In this document: piece after piece, positions 17,813 to 25,740 of the stretch
How positions within the stretch are numbered: the stretch's first letter is position 1
Layout of the letters: every line of letters begins with the position of its first letter
Origin: Phycisphaeraceae bacterium
GTDB taxonomy: Bacteria; Planctomycetota; Phycisphaerae; Phycisphaerales; UBA1924
Assembly (NCBI GenBank): GCA_021297895.1
Contig: JAJTHN010000028.1
Location: 1 to 57,150 of the forward strand
DNA: 57,150 nucleotides
Reading direction: 5' to 3'
Program-made: the position numbers and the translations under genes
Notes under the pieces: generated by a model
What the model saw: the letters and a program-made list of their open reading frames with translations, nothing else
Told to the model about the DNA's origin: nothing
Database searches by the model: none

Positions 17813-18558
17813 GCGGAAGCTCCCGGCCCCCGCTCCATGTCGGTCATGCACGCCAACCCGCCCACGATGAAGTTCGTCAGCCGCTCGGCCAGGACATCCA
17901 GCTCGCCGTCGTCCTCAGGCACGACAAAGCCCATCTCACGCTCAAGGGGCGGCGCGTGGGCGAACCGCGAGCAGATCCCGAAGATGAACAAAAACGCCGC
18001 GTGGCGGAGCTCCTCACTCAGACCGCCCGGGAACATCTGCCCGACGATCGTGTTGATGTTCTCTCGCACCGGCCCGCCGAGCCGCTCGACAATCATCCGC
18101 GCCAGCGGACCCTTGATCGTCATCGACTGCATCAGCAGCCGTGGCGCAATTCCGGGATCGTTCTGCCGACGGCGCCCCGTCCGCAGCACCCAGAGGATCC
18201 ACGCCCGAAGCGACGCGCGCGGATCGGCACCCGGATCGATCACCGGGTGCTCCCCGCCCTCGAGCGCTCGCGAGATCGTCGACTCGAGCACGCTGATCAG
18301 CAGCCCCGACTTGTCGCCGAAGTAGTACTTGATCGCCGCGACGTTGCAGTCCGCCGCCTGCGCAATCTGCCGCACGGTCACCGCGTCGATGCCATGGTCA
18401 CCAAACAGCCTCATGGCCGCCTTGATGATGGCTTCTCGCCGCGCATCGCCATCGCGCCGCCCGCCGCGGCGGGTGGCCGCCTTGCCCGTCCTGGGAAGGT
18501 GCGGCCCCTCGCGGCCGTTGCCGCCAGCCGCGGAATCGGGCTTGTACTTGAATCGCAT
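17809..18558 (-). CDS. TetR/AcrR-family regulator
   Basis: A 249-residue regulator. After a basic, Gly-rich tail (1-45) comes a TetR DNA-binding domain: AIIKAAMRLFGDHGIDAVTVRQIAQAADCNVAAIKYYFGDKSGLL, here spanning about 45-90, with the HTH in TVRQIAQAADCNVAAIKYYF. The rest is helical and ligand-binding, similar in layout to the CerR/DUF1956 group. It overlaps the permease start by four bases, so it probably controls that gene. Its promoter contains a 16-nt palindrome over the -35 box, which predicts autorepression. The ATG follows the -10 box by only 6 nt, so the transcript may be leaderless. Confidence 0.88.
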   Translation of the reverse strand: MRFKYKPDSAAGGNGREGPHLPRTGKAATRRGGRRDGDARREAIIKAAMRLFGDHGIDAVTVRQIAQAADCNVAAIKYYFGDKSGLLISVLESTISRALEGGEHPVIDPGADPRASLRAWILWVLRTGRRRQNDPGIAPRLLMQSMTIKGPLARMIVERLGGPVRENINTIVGQMFPGGLSEELRHAAFLFIFGICSRFAHAPPLEREMGFVVPEDDGELDVLAERLTNFIVGGLACMTDMERGPGASA

Positions 18559-18564
18559 GTTTGA

Positions 18565-18592
18565 AATGTACCGTCAGCCTCTGTTTTGTCAA
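18565..18592 (-). promoter_or_regulatory. promoter of the TetR-type regulator
   Basis: On the minus strand a perfect TTGACA (18587-18592) is followed after 16 nt by TACATT (18565-18570). This -10 box ends 6 nt before the ATG at 18558, so transcription should begin at or next to the start codon. Confidence 0.6.
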
Positions 18593-18596
18593 ACAG
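18581..18596. promoter_or_regulatory. candidate TetR operator
   Basis: CTGTTT (18581-18586) and AAACAG (18591-18596) are perfect inverted arms around four bases. The site fully covers the -35 box of the regulator gene. Position, size and symmetry fit a TetR-family operator for autorepression; the binding protein is inferred from adjacency. Confidence 0.5.
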
Positions 18597-18848
18597 CCGT
18601 TTATAAAATTCTCTGGCCCTGCGATCAGGGTTTTCCCGAGCTCTTCCTGGCATCCATCCGTGCCCTCCGGTCGAAGTCAACGGGCCCTCGGCGATAATGA
18701 TTCGTATTTTGTTTGGCTTTCTCTCGCTTGATCGCCACCCCCGGCCCTTTGGGGGGTCTATGCTCGAAGAGACGTCAACCTTCGGCGTGCACCCTGCCGG
18801 GCCCTTGCCGCCCCCCACCCGTGCCCGGCCGGCCGCCGCGTGTCCTGC

Positions 18849-20744
18849 ATGACCCATGTGTCCGACAGCGCGTCTTTCGGTGCCGACAACGACACCGCAT
18901 CCAGCACCGTCTTCGGTGGCGGGTCCGGTGTTGCATCCAACAGCGTCGATCGCTCACGCTCGGCGTCGAAGTCGGCGACCGAGCCGGTGTCCATCGAGAA
19001 GTTCCTGACCGATGGGTCGCTGGCCCGACTGTGCGACGAGATGACGCGCCTGACGGGCGTGCCGATCTGGCTGCGGGACCTTGACGGGCGTGTTGTCGTG
19101 CCGCGGGAAGGCGGGAAGCTGTGGGATCTGCAGAAGCCGGCCGAGGGCGCGCAGCGCGCGCATCAGCTCGTCGGTCTCTCGCTGCCGCGGCTGGAGTCGC
19201 AGCATCCGGATCACCCCGGCGGGCTTGACCTGTTCGTTGCGCCGCTGCGCACGCCCGATGGCGTCTGCGGATCGATCGTGATGCCGGCGGACTGGCGGGG
19301 TGATGATCCCTCCGGGCGGCGCGCTCTTGAGCGCGCTGTCACGCTCATGGCCAGCACGGCCAGCGAGAGCATCGAGGGGCAACTGGCGCTTCGTCAGCGT
19401 CTGGATGAACTCGGCGCGCTCTATCGACTCTCGTCGTTGCTGGTGCGCGCGCCCGATGCCAACACGATGCTCAACGCCGCCCTTGACCTGGCGCTGGATG
19501 TCCTCCGCCTGGACGCGGGGTCGATATCGATGGTCGATGAGCAGACCGGCGCACTGGTCCACCGCGCAACCCGCGGCCTGAGCGAAGAGTGGCTGAGCGA
19601 ATCGACACCCCTTTCCATCGACGGCATGCTGCGCGAGCGGGCGCTGCACGGCGATGTGGTGTGCGTGGCGGACCTTTGGCACGATGATCGCATCGCGGAC
19701 CCGCAGCGACCGCAGCAGGAGAACGTCATCTCCCTGATCGCCACAGGGCTGAGCAACGCGGGGTCGGTCGCGGGCGGTGCCGGCCCGAGCACGGGGCTGA
19801 TCAGGCTGTACAGCCGCACGCAGCGCGAGTTCACCCCGGCCGAGTGCGGCCTGCTGCGTTCGATCGCCGACCACGCCGCGATGGTCATCGCGATGCAGCG
19901 GCTTCGTGACCTGCGTGCCCAGGACGGGCACATCCGGCGGCAGGTCCGTCTGGCCGCGGATGTCCAGCGGCGAATGCTCTCGCGCTCGCGTCCGGACAAC
20001 CCGCGCTTCGACCTTGCGCACCTGTACGAGCCGAGTTTCCAGCTCGGCGGCGACTTCTATGACCTGTTCGAGAAGTCCTCTCACGGGCGCGAACTGGGCG
20101 TAGCCGTTGGCGATGTCGTGGGCAAGGGCGTGCCCGCGGCGATCCTGATGTCCGCCGTTCGCGCGAGCCTCCGCGCCATCGTCGCGGAGGAGTGGCGCTT
20201 GCAGGAGGTCATCCGCAAGGTGAATCTGGCGATGTGCCGCGACACGCTCGAGAGCGAGTTTGTCACGCTCTGGGCGGGCATCATCGATACCGACACGCTC
20301 GAACTCTCGTACTGCTCCGCGGGTCACGACCCGGCGCTGCTCTTCCGCAGGCCGAGCGGATCGACCGATGGCACGCCGGAGATCCTCGCTCTCGGCACCG
20401 AGGGCATGCCGGTGGGAATCGATCCGAGCGAGACGTACGAGGTCAAGTCGATCCGTCTGCGCGCCGGTGACGTGCTGGTCACATACACCGACGGAATCGG
20501 CGAGGCCAAGGACTTCGACAATCAGCGCTTCGGCCGCGAGCGCGTGGAGGCGGCGCTGGTCGAGCTGCTGCGCAGCGAGCCGAACGCCGGCGCGCAGCGG
20601 TGCGTGGATCATCTTGTCTGGCACGTTCGCCAGTTCAGCGGGCTGAAGCTCGCCGAGGATGACATCACGCTTGTCGTCGTGCGCGTGCGCGATGACGACG
20701 CGGCTGGCACCGCATCAAGCGGCGCTGCGGGGCGGGGGCGTTGA
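18849..20744 (+). CDS. PocR-like/GAF sensor with SpoIIE-type PP2C phosphatase
   Basis: A 631-residue cytoplasmic signalling protein. Residues about 45-190 resemble a PocR-type sensor (SLARLCDEMTRLTGVPIWLRDLDG). About 205-370 form a GAF domain (LYRLSSLLVRAPDANTMLNAALD...LIRLYSRTQREFTPAE). About 400-620 form a SpoIIE/RsbU PP2C phosphatase with the metal-binding segments in place: GGDFYDLF, GDVVGKGVPAAILMS, SAGHDPALLF, YTDGIGEA and a final EDDITLVVVRV. Such proteins dephosphorylate anti-anti-sigma factors in partner-switching pathways; no such partner is encoded here. A GTG at 18840 precedes the ATG at 18849; I use the ATG. The gene is divergent from tetR and its 3' end overlaps the next minus-strand gene by 30 nt. 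Confidence 0.88.
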   Translation: MTHVSDSASFGADNDTASSTVFGGGSGVASNSVDRSRSASKSATEPVSIEKFLTDGSLARLCDEMTRLTGVPIWLRDLDGRVVVPREGGKLWDLQKPAEGAQRAHQLVGLSLPRLESQHPDHPGGLDLFVAPLRTPDGVCGSIVMPADWRGDDPSGRRALERAVTLMASTASESIEGQLALRQRLDELGALYRLSSLLVRAPDANTMLNAALDLALDVLRLDAGSISMVDEQTGALVHRATRGLSEEWLSESTPLSIDGMLRERALHGDVVCVADLWHDDRIADPQRPQQENVISLIATGLSNAGSVAGGAGPSTGLIRLYSRTQREFTPAECGLLRSIADHAAMVIAMQRLRDLRAQDGHIRRQVRLAADVQRRMLSRSRPDNPRFDLAHLYEPSFQLGGDFYDLFEKSSHGRELGVAVGDVVGKGVPAAILMSAVRASLRAIVAEEWRLQEVIRKVNLAMCRDTLESEFVTLWAGIIDTDTLELSYCSAGHDPALLFRRPSGSTDGTPEILALGTEGMPVGIDPSETYEVKSIRLRAGDVLVTYTDGIGEAKDFDNQRFGRERVEAALVELLRSEPNAGAQRCVDHLVWHVRQFSGLKLAEDDITLVVVRVRDDDAAGTASSGAAGRGR

Positions 20745-21140
20745 CGGATCCGGGCGGAGGGTGAACCTCACCCCGCGCGACGCCTGCGTGAACGAGAGCG
20801 TGCGTGAATCGGCCTCGGGCTGTGCATCGGCATCGGCATCGGCATCGGCGTCGGCGTCGGCCTGGAGGCGATCGAGCGAACGCTGCATGCTCGAGAGCGT
20901 CGCGCCGATCGAGCCGATCAGTTCGCCGGTGCTCATCGCTCCGGTTTCGTGCGTGTCCAGTGGCCGCGGGCCGCGAAGAGCGGCCGCGTGCAGCGAGTCG
21001 CGATGGTTCGTCGGACGCCCGCTGGCGTGGCGTGCGGCGAACTCCCGCGCCTCGGCAAGGGCCTTGGATGGGAATACCAGCCGATGTTCGTGCGCCGTTG
21101 CGGTTGCTGATCCAGACTCACCGTTGTTGCTTGAGACCAT
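20715..21140 (-). CDS. small hydrophilic protein with an Ala-Asp repeat, unknown
   Basis: A 141-residue hydrophilic protein starting MVSSNNGESGS. Residues 20-45 (HRLVFPSKALAEAREFAARHASG) look like a real amphipathic segment. Later comes a helix (STGELIGSIGATLSSMQRSLDRLQ) followed by at least six Ala-Asp dipeptides. I recognise no family. GGAG lies about 13 nt before the ATG. The open frame extends upstream to 21776 across plsY, but that part is antisense to nothing meaningful. Support is moderate: codon composition is plausible but there is no homology evidence. Confidence 0.45.
   Translation of the reverse strand: MVSSNNGESGSATATAHEHRLVFPSKALAEAREFAARHASGRPTNHRDSLHAAALRGPRPLDTHETGAMSTGELIGSIGATLSSMQRSLDRLQADADADADADADAQPEADSRTLSFTQASRGVRFTLRPDPSTPPPRSAA
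20824..20859. repeat. hexanucleotide tandem repeat (six units)
   Basis: Six consecutive units of GC(A/G)TCG on the plus strand, encoding Asp-Ala dipeptides on the minus strand inside the small hydrophilic protein. The unit length is a multiple of three, so copy-number changes would alter protein length without a frameshift. Confidence 0.85.
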
Positions 21141-21325
21141 CCGTGGGCTCCGTTGAAGACCTCTCGGTACTTCAACTTCGGATCCCCGCTCGCGAATCTG
21201 GAGTACGCGCTGTTGGGCAAAAACCCGAGATCCTGCGGGCTTCGCCGCACATCCGGTACAGCCTGACCCGTCGCCGCTTGCTTTGCGATTCTCGGACCAG
21301 CGCGTCGCCGCGGACTCGCGGCTTG

Positions 21326-22057
21326 TCAGTTCGAGCCCGCGCGGTTGGCGGTCCTGTTCGCGCCGACGCGGGGCTCGGTGCCCTCGAGCATCCGCTTGAA
21401 GTTCCCCCGGTGCCGATAGATCACCAGCACCGCCAGCAGCGTCGTGGTGACCACAAAGGGCAACTGCGTCGCCCACGACACACCGTCCGCGGCCTCGCGC
21501 GTCGCACTGCTCCAGGCGTGCATGATCGCCGGCCAGAGTATGGTCAGCATCGCCAGCACCGCCGAGGCAACGCTCGAACTGAGCCCGACGTATCGGGTGA
21601 TCTTCACGCAAATGGCCCAACTGCCGATGGCCAGCAGCGCGGGAAAGGTCACGATCGGGTAGACGGCCAGCAGCGCACCGAATCCGGTGGCCACGCCCTT
21701 GCCGCCCTTGAACTTCAGAAACACCGGAAAAAGGTGGCCGAGAAACGCCGCGGCTCCGAAGGACATCCACATCCACGCGCGGGTCGGATCGGGCGCACGC
21801 TCACCGAGCACGCCCAGCCACCAGCCACCGATGAGGATCGGCGCCGCACCCTTGCCGGCATCGAGCGCGAAGGTCAGCACGCCCCAAGGTCTGCCGACGG
21901 TCCGGGCGACGTTGTTCGCACCGATGTTCTTCGAGCCGTGTTGCCGGATGTCGATCCCGCGTGCGAGCCCGATGAGCAGCCCGAACGGAACCGCGCCGAG
22001 CAGATACGCCGCCACAACTCCCGCCACGTACAAGCCCACAAAGCCCGCGTCCATCAT
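21326..22057 (-). CDS. plsY: glycerol-3-phosphate acyltransferase PlsY
   Basis: An integral membrane enzyme that transfers the acyl group from acyl-phosphate to glycerol-3-phosphate, the first step of phospholipid synthesis. Length is 243 residues with about five to seven membrane segments. Three family motifs are present: GSKNIGANNVARTVG (Ser/Asn/Gly motif 1), GHLFPVFLKFKGGKGVATGFG (motif 2) and RHRGNFKRMLEGTEPRVG (motif 3). Two consecutive ATGs begin the frame (22057 and 22054). The partner plsX is not in the window. A GC-rich intergenic region of more than 300 nt lies upstream. Confidence 0.95.
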   Translation of the reverse strand: MMDAGFVGLYVAGVVAAYLLGAVPFGLLIGLARGIDIRQHGSKNIGANNVARTVGRPWGVLTFALDAGKGAAPILIGGWWLGVLGERAPDPTRAWMWMSFGAAAFLGHLFPVFLKFKGGKGVATGFGALLAVYPIVTFPALLAIGSWAICVKITRYVGLSSSVASAVLAMLTILWPAIMHAWSSATREAADGVSWATQLPFVVTTTLLAVLVIYRHRGNFKRMLEGTEPRVGANRTANRAGSN

Positions 22058-22384
22058 CTTGTTCCGTCAAGCAGGGATGAATGAAGCTCGGCGGGCCGTC
22101 GGCCCGTGGGCGCACGCGCCCGTGAGAACACCCGAGAGGTTATGGGCCCGATGCGCCCGCGTGATGTTGAATCGAGCGTCCCCGAGAACCCGCTTGCGGT
22201 GCCGGTAACCACCCCAAGGGGGTGTTGTGCCGAACGACCAAGGCCGGTGGGTTCAGAACCCACCCTATCGAGCCGAATCTCCCTTCTGGAGTTGGGTGAC
22301 ATTCAGCCTTCGCGCCGGTCTGGCGAGTTCATGCCGCGACCGTGTTTTGGCGACGAGCGTTCGGCGGCTTGACGGAGCATCTCG
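22058..22384. ncRNA. GC-rich intergenic region with stable hairpins (possible structured RNA)
   Basis: This 327-nt gap between divergent plsY and the PilZ gene has no convincing coding frame. It contains two good hairpins close together: CACCCC/GGGGTG around a short loop (about 22210-22224) and GGTGGGTT-CAG-AACCCACC, a perfect 8-bp stem with a 3-nt loop (22246-22264). I cannot match it to SRP RNA, RNase P, 6S or tmRNA. It could be an untranslated leader, a small RNA or simple regulatory DNA. Confidence 0.25.
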
Positions 22385-22780
22385 ATGACACAGTCTGGCG
22401 ATACGAACGCGTGGTCGATTGAAATGACCCTCAAGGCCGCGCAGATTCAGTCCCGCCGAGAAGTCGGCGGCAGCGACAAGCGTCTCAAGCCCCGCCTGCC
22501 GTTTCTCCGCACCGTCCGCATCAGGGGCGAGCAATCCGCCGGGACCTATGGCCCCGAGGTCAAGTGCCGCGGCAACAACCTGAGCCAAACGGGCATGGGC
22601 CTGCGAAGCCCTGTGGCCTTCGAGCAGGGCCGGATCGTGCGGATCGAGTGTTCCATCAACGGTGAAGCGAGCATGCTGCTCCGCGCCGTGGTGCGGATGT
22701 GCAAGCCCCGTCCTGATGGATCGTTCACGCTCGGCGTGCAGTTTGTCGCCGATGAGGAAAACAGCACAAGGGCCGCGTAA
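22385..22780 (+). CDS. PilZ-domain protein (putative cyclic-di-GMP receptor)
   Basis: A 131-residue single-domain protein. The PilZ signature is present: an R-x-x-x-R box (RLKPR, about 33-37) followed about 25 residues later by N-L-S-Q-T-G (N/D-x-S-x-x-G), then the beta-barrel strands VRIECSINGEASMLLRAVVRM and FTLGVQFV. These residues bind cyclic-di-GMP in known PilZ domains, so ligand binding is expected. A short N-terminal extension (MTQSGDTNAWSIEMTLKAAQ) has no clear role. A diguanylate cyclase gene lies at 46701. GGAG precedes the ATG. Confidence 0.85.
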   Translation: MTQSGDTNAWSIEMTLKAAQIQSRREVGGSDKRLKPRLPFLRTVRIRGEQSAGTYGPEVKCRGNNLSQTGMGLRSPVAFEQGRIVRIECSINGEASMLLRAVVRMCKPRPDGSFTLGVQFVADEENSTRAA

Positions 22781-22825
22781 GGACACGCGGGCATCTCTGC
22801 CGAACGGGACCGGGCGCGGTCTCGA

Positions 22826-23767
22826 TCAGCCGTCGATCTTCCGCAGACCGAGACCGTACTCGGCGAGCTTCTGCCGGACTTCCGAAAGCGAAGTCGCGCC
22901 GAAGTTCTTCACGCCGAGCAGTTCCGCCTCCGTGTGCGCGACCAGATCGCCCAGCGACTGAATGTTCAGCAGCTGCAGCGCCTTGCGGGCTCGCACGGAC
23001 AGATTCAGCTCGCTCACGCCCTTGTTCAGGACGGCCTCGGTGTTGGAACCCTTGAGGCTGTCGATCATCGCGCGGCGGGCGGCGCGGTGCGCGTCATCAC
23101 GGCTCTGGCCGAGTCGCAGGCCCTTGGCCGCGAGCATGGTCTTGATCTCGACGAGGCTGCTCTCGCCGAAGTTCTTGTAGCTGAGCAGTTCGGCCTCGGT
23201 CGTGCGGACCAGATCGCCCAGCGTGCGGATGTTCATCTTCTTGAGGCAGGTACGGGCGCGAACGGAGAGTTCGAAGTCCGTCACCGGCGTGTCGAGCAGA
23301 GCGGATCGCTTCTGCTTCTCCTTGTCGTGGTCATCATCGCTGACCATGGTCTTGGAGGCGATGACGTCCTTCATGTACAGGCGGGCGCGCGGGTGGTTCG
23401 GGTCCGTCTCCAGGATCTGGCGCAGGCAGCGCTCGGAGCGGACGAAGTCGCCGCGATCCTCGTAGGCGACGGCGAGGTTCAGCAGGGCGTTGATCGGCGC
23501 CGGCGGGTTGTCGACGGCGCGCTCGTACATACGAAGCGCCTCGTCCTCCTCGCCGGAGATATCCAGCAGGAAGCCCAGGCGGAAGAGCAGCTTGCCGTCG
23601 GCCGGGTCGCTGGCGACGGCCTTGCGGTACGACTCGATCGCGCTGAGGCGGTTGCCCTGAGCCTCGAACCGCTCACCCTCGGCCGCCATGCGTGCCGCCT
23701 GAACGCTGTCGCGCTGAACTTCCGACGCACCGACAACGACATCCAACGGATGAACCGTGTTCGACAT
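22826..23767 (-). CDS. TPR protein with two RNA polymerase alpha C-terminal domains
   Basis: A 313-residue cytoplasmic protein. Residues about 24-130 form three TPR units (GNRLSAIESYRKAVASDP, GEEDEALRMYERAV, FVRSERCLRQILETDP). Residues 163-220 and 252-308 are two copies of the RNA polymerase alpha-subunit C-terminal domain (alphaCTD), each with the helix-hairpin-like ending L-x-x-K-N-F-G-x-x-S-L-x-E-(I/V). The DNA-contacting Arg (E. coli R265) is kept in both (R170, R259), as is the Gly of the hairpin (G201, G290). But N268 is T in the first copy and K in the second, and K298 is S or T. It has no assembly domain, so it is not RpoA. Inference: a DNA- or sigma/activator-binding adaptor. GGAG lies 9 nt before the ATG. 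Confidence 0.9.
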   Translation of the reverse strand: MSNTVHPLDVVVGASEVQRDSVQAARMAAEGERFEAQGNRLSAIESYRKAVASDPADGKLLFRLGFLLDISGEEDEALRMYERAVDNPPAPINALLNLAVAYEDRGDFVRSERCLRQILETDPNHPRARLYMKDVIASKTMVSDDDHDKEKQKRSALLDTPVTDFELSVRARTCLKKMNIRTLGDLVRTTEAELLSYKNFGESSLVEIKTMLAAKGLRLGQSRDDAHRAARRAMIDSLKGSNTEAVLNKGVSELNLSVRARKALQLLNIQSLGDLVAHTEAELLGVKNFGATSLSEVRQKLAEYGLGLRKIDG

Positions 23768-23932
23768 TGATCAACGCTCCGAGGTCCGTCCTGCGCCGGT
23801 CACGCCCGGCACCACGGCCGACCGCAACCTCCGCCGACTTTCAGACGGGCCAAGATGATAGCCCGCCATCGCCGCGATGCGCAGCAAGCCCGAACTTCCC
23901 CACAGACTCCGAACATCGGGCCCGCCACTCGC

Positions 23933-25474
23933 TCAGTCTCGCGTCTGAGACGCTCGCCCGTCTAGGTCGATGCCCGAGGCCGGGTCGTGCAGGCCTTCGA
24001 GCGACGATCCGGAGCTTGCGCAGGTCGCAAGGCTCGCCGCGGCGGTCTCCGGCGTGTGGACCAGCCGGATGCTGCGCCACGGACCGAAGAAGAAGCGGTA
24101 GGCCATGAGCAACCCGAACAGGACGATGTACGCCGCGGCGGCGATCCACGGGCCCAGGGCCTCGATCTGCGGCACAAGTGCGACCGCCGCGTGGCCCCCG
24201 CCGACGATCACCGTCCAACTCAGAACGAGGGTCATGACACCCGGCCAGATTGTGTCGCCCGCGCCGCGGAGAACGCCGACCAGGGTGACGCCGACGGCGT
24301 CGAAGATCTGAAACAGCGCGGCGACGATCATGATCTTCACGCCGACATCGATCACCTGCGCGGCTCTTTCCGGCGACAAAGAGGGGTCCATGAAGAGCCT
24401 GACCATCGGCTCTCGGAAGATGAGGATGCACGCGGCGCAAGCGCCCATGTAGATCATCGCGATCTTGATCCCGAGCATCGCGCGCTGGCGGGCCAGTTCG
24501 GGCTGTCCGGCACCGAGATACCGCCCGACGACCGCCGTGAGCGCAAAGCCGATGCCGACCGCGGGCATGAATGACAGGTGCATGTACCGCAGCACGATCG
24601 CGCTGGCGGCGATCTGGTCCTTGCCGAAGTGCCCGACGAGCACCATGACAAAGTACGCCCAGGTGATCATCTCGCTGCCGAACATCAGCGCCGGGGCCCA
24701 GCCAAGGCGCGCGATCTCGCGCACGCGATCAGCCCGAAAACGCCACGCGGCTCGCGTCGCGAACCTGGCGTTCAGCGAAGGACCAAGGAACACGCAGAGC
24801 GGGATGATGGCCTCCACAAGCGTGCCCAGCACCGTGCCCCACGCGGCGCCCGCAACGCCAAGTTCGGGCGCGCCAAGGTTGCCGTAAATGAACACCCAGT
24901 TTCCGAAGACGTTCGTCGCGTTGCCGGCCAGAGCCGCGGCGAGCACGACCATGGGCATGTGCATGCCGTAGAAGTACTGTGTGATGGAACGCGTGATCAG
25001 CCCGGGAAGCGCAAAGAAGAGCAGGATCTGGGCGTACGACGTCGAGTGCGAGACCAGCGCCGGGTCATCGCTCATCGCCCGAAACGCCAGCGGCGCGGCC
25101 AGAGCGACCGGCACGAGCACCGCCAGCCACCACAGAACACAGATCCAAACCCCGTTCCACGCGTACGACGGTCCCTCGCGCGCCTTGCCGGCGCCGAGAT
25201 TCTGCGCGACAAAGGTGTTGACCACTCCCAGCAGGCCCGCCATGAGCGACTGGGGAACCCACGCCATGAGCCCACCGTTAAACTGGGCAGCGATGTACAC
25301 AGGGTCCGCGGGGGTGATGCGCGAGACCATGAGGCCATCGACGAACTGCATCGCGGTGTAGGAGGTCATCGTCGCAACGCTCGGCGCGGCGATACGGAGA
25401 ATCTCCCAGAGACCGCTGGCGGCCGTCGGCGTCGCGGGGTGCGCGGGCTGGTGTGATGGCTCCGAATTCGACAT
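23933..25474 (-). CDS. MATE-family multidrug/cation exporter
   Basis: A 513-residue membrane protein with about 12 membrane segments in two similar halves. It begins with LRIAAPSVATMTSYTAMQFVDGLMVSR and includes the repeated MATE motif near each half's start (VNTFVAQNLGAGKAREG in the first half, GFALTAVVGRYLGAGQPELARQ in the second). MATE proteins exchange cationic drugs or metabolites for Na+ or H+. The 35-residue C-terminal tail (CASSGSSLEG...) is hydrophilic and unusual. The open frame runs upstream to 25567. A TAAGAT box 7 nt before the ATG at 25474 supports that start and a leaderless mRNA. Confidence 0.9.
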   Translation of the reverse strand: MSNSEPSHQPAHPATPTAASGLWEILRIAAPSVATMTSYTAMQFVDGLMVSRITPADPVYIAAQFNGGLMAWVPQSLMAGLLGVVNTFVAQNLGAGKAREGPSYAWNGVWICVLWWLAVLVPVALAAPLAFRAMSDDPALVSHSTSYAQILLFFALPGLITRSITQYFYGMHMPMVVLAAALAGNATNVFGNWVFIYGNLGAPELGVAGAAWGTVLGTLVEAIIPLCVFLGPSLNARFATRAAWRFRADRVREIARLGWAPALMFGSEMITWAYFVMVLVGHFGKDQIAASAIVLRYMHLSFMPAVGIGFALTAVVGRYLGAGQPELARQRAMLGIKIAMIYMGACAACILIFREPMVRLFMDPSLSPERAAQVIDVGVKIMIVAALFQIFDAVGVTLVGVLRGAGDTIWPGVMTLVLSWTVIVGGGHAAVALVPQIEALGPWIAAAAYIVLFGLLMAYRFFFGPWRSIRLVHTPETAAASLATCASSGSSLEGLHDPASGIDLDGRASQTRD

Positions 25475-25481
25475 CGAGCGG

Positions 25482-25487
25482 ATCTTA
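25482..25487 (-). promoter_or_regulatory. -10-like TAAGAT, 7 nt before the MATE start
   Basis: On the minus strand TAAGAT (four of six bases of TATAAT) ends 7 nt before the ATG at 25474. No Shine-Dalgarno is present between, so it fits the leaderless pattern seen at other genes here. Confidence 0.35.
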
Positions 25488-25628
25488 GTGCCCGCAAACC
25501 TCACCACCGGACGGAATCCGACGTATTGAAGCAACGTCCGAGAATTCCATGCGACCACCTGCTTCACGGGGGCATCAGCGGCAAGTGGTGGCGTTACAGA
25601 TGATTCCGTCGTTTCAAACGATCAATTC

Positions 25629-25656
25629 TTGAATTCTATTGGGCCTGAATTAGACT
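25629..25656 (+). promoter_or_regulatory. promoter of the 1019-residue dockerin gene
   Basis: TTGAAT (25629-25634), a 16-nt spacer and TAGACT (25651-25656) lie in an unusually AT-rich stretch for this genome. Transcription would start about 77 nt before the ATG at 25741, leaving a normal leader. Confidence 0.45.
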
Positions 25657-25740
25657 TTCCGATGGCCATTTGCAGCGCGGACCGCGTGAGGTGCGCAGCG
25701 ACTGTCCGACCGCCCGATTGAGGGTTTTCAGAGAGATCAC

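Noticed and set aside
20824-20859. Possible CRISPR-like repeat
   Set aside because: Six directly adjacent hexamers without spacers; it is a coding microsatellite.
20933-21250. 105-codon minus-strand frame overlapping the Ala-Asp protein gene
   Set aside because: The N-terminal part (DPKLKYREVFN) looks plausible, but the rest is Arg/His/Thr-rich shadow and no frameshift joining the two frames could be shown.
22106-22372. 88-codon open frame between plsY and the PilZ gene
   Set aside because: No ribosome site, no family resemblance, and it covers hairpin-forming sequence.
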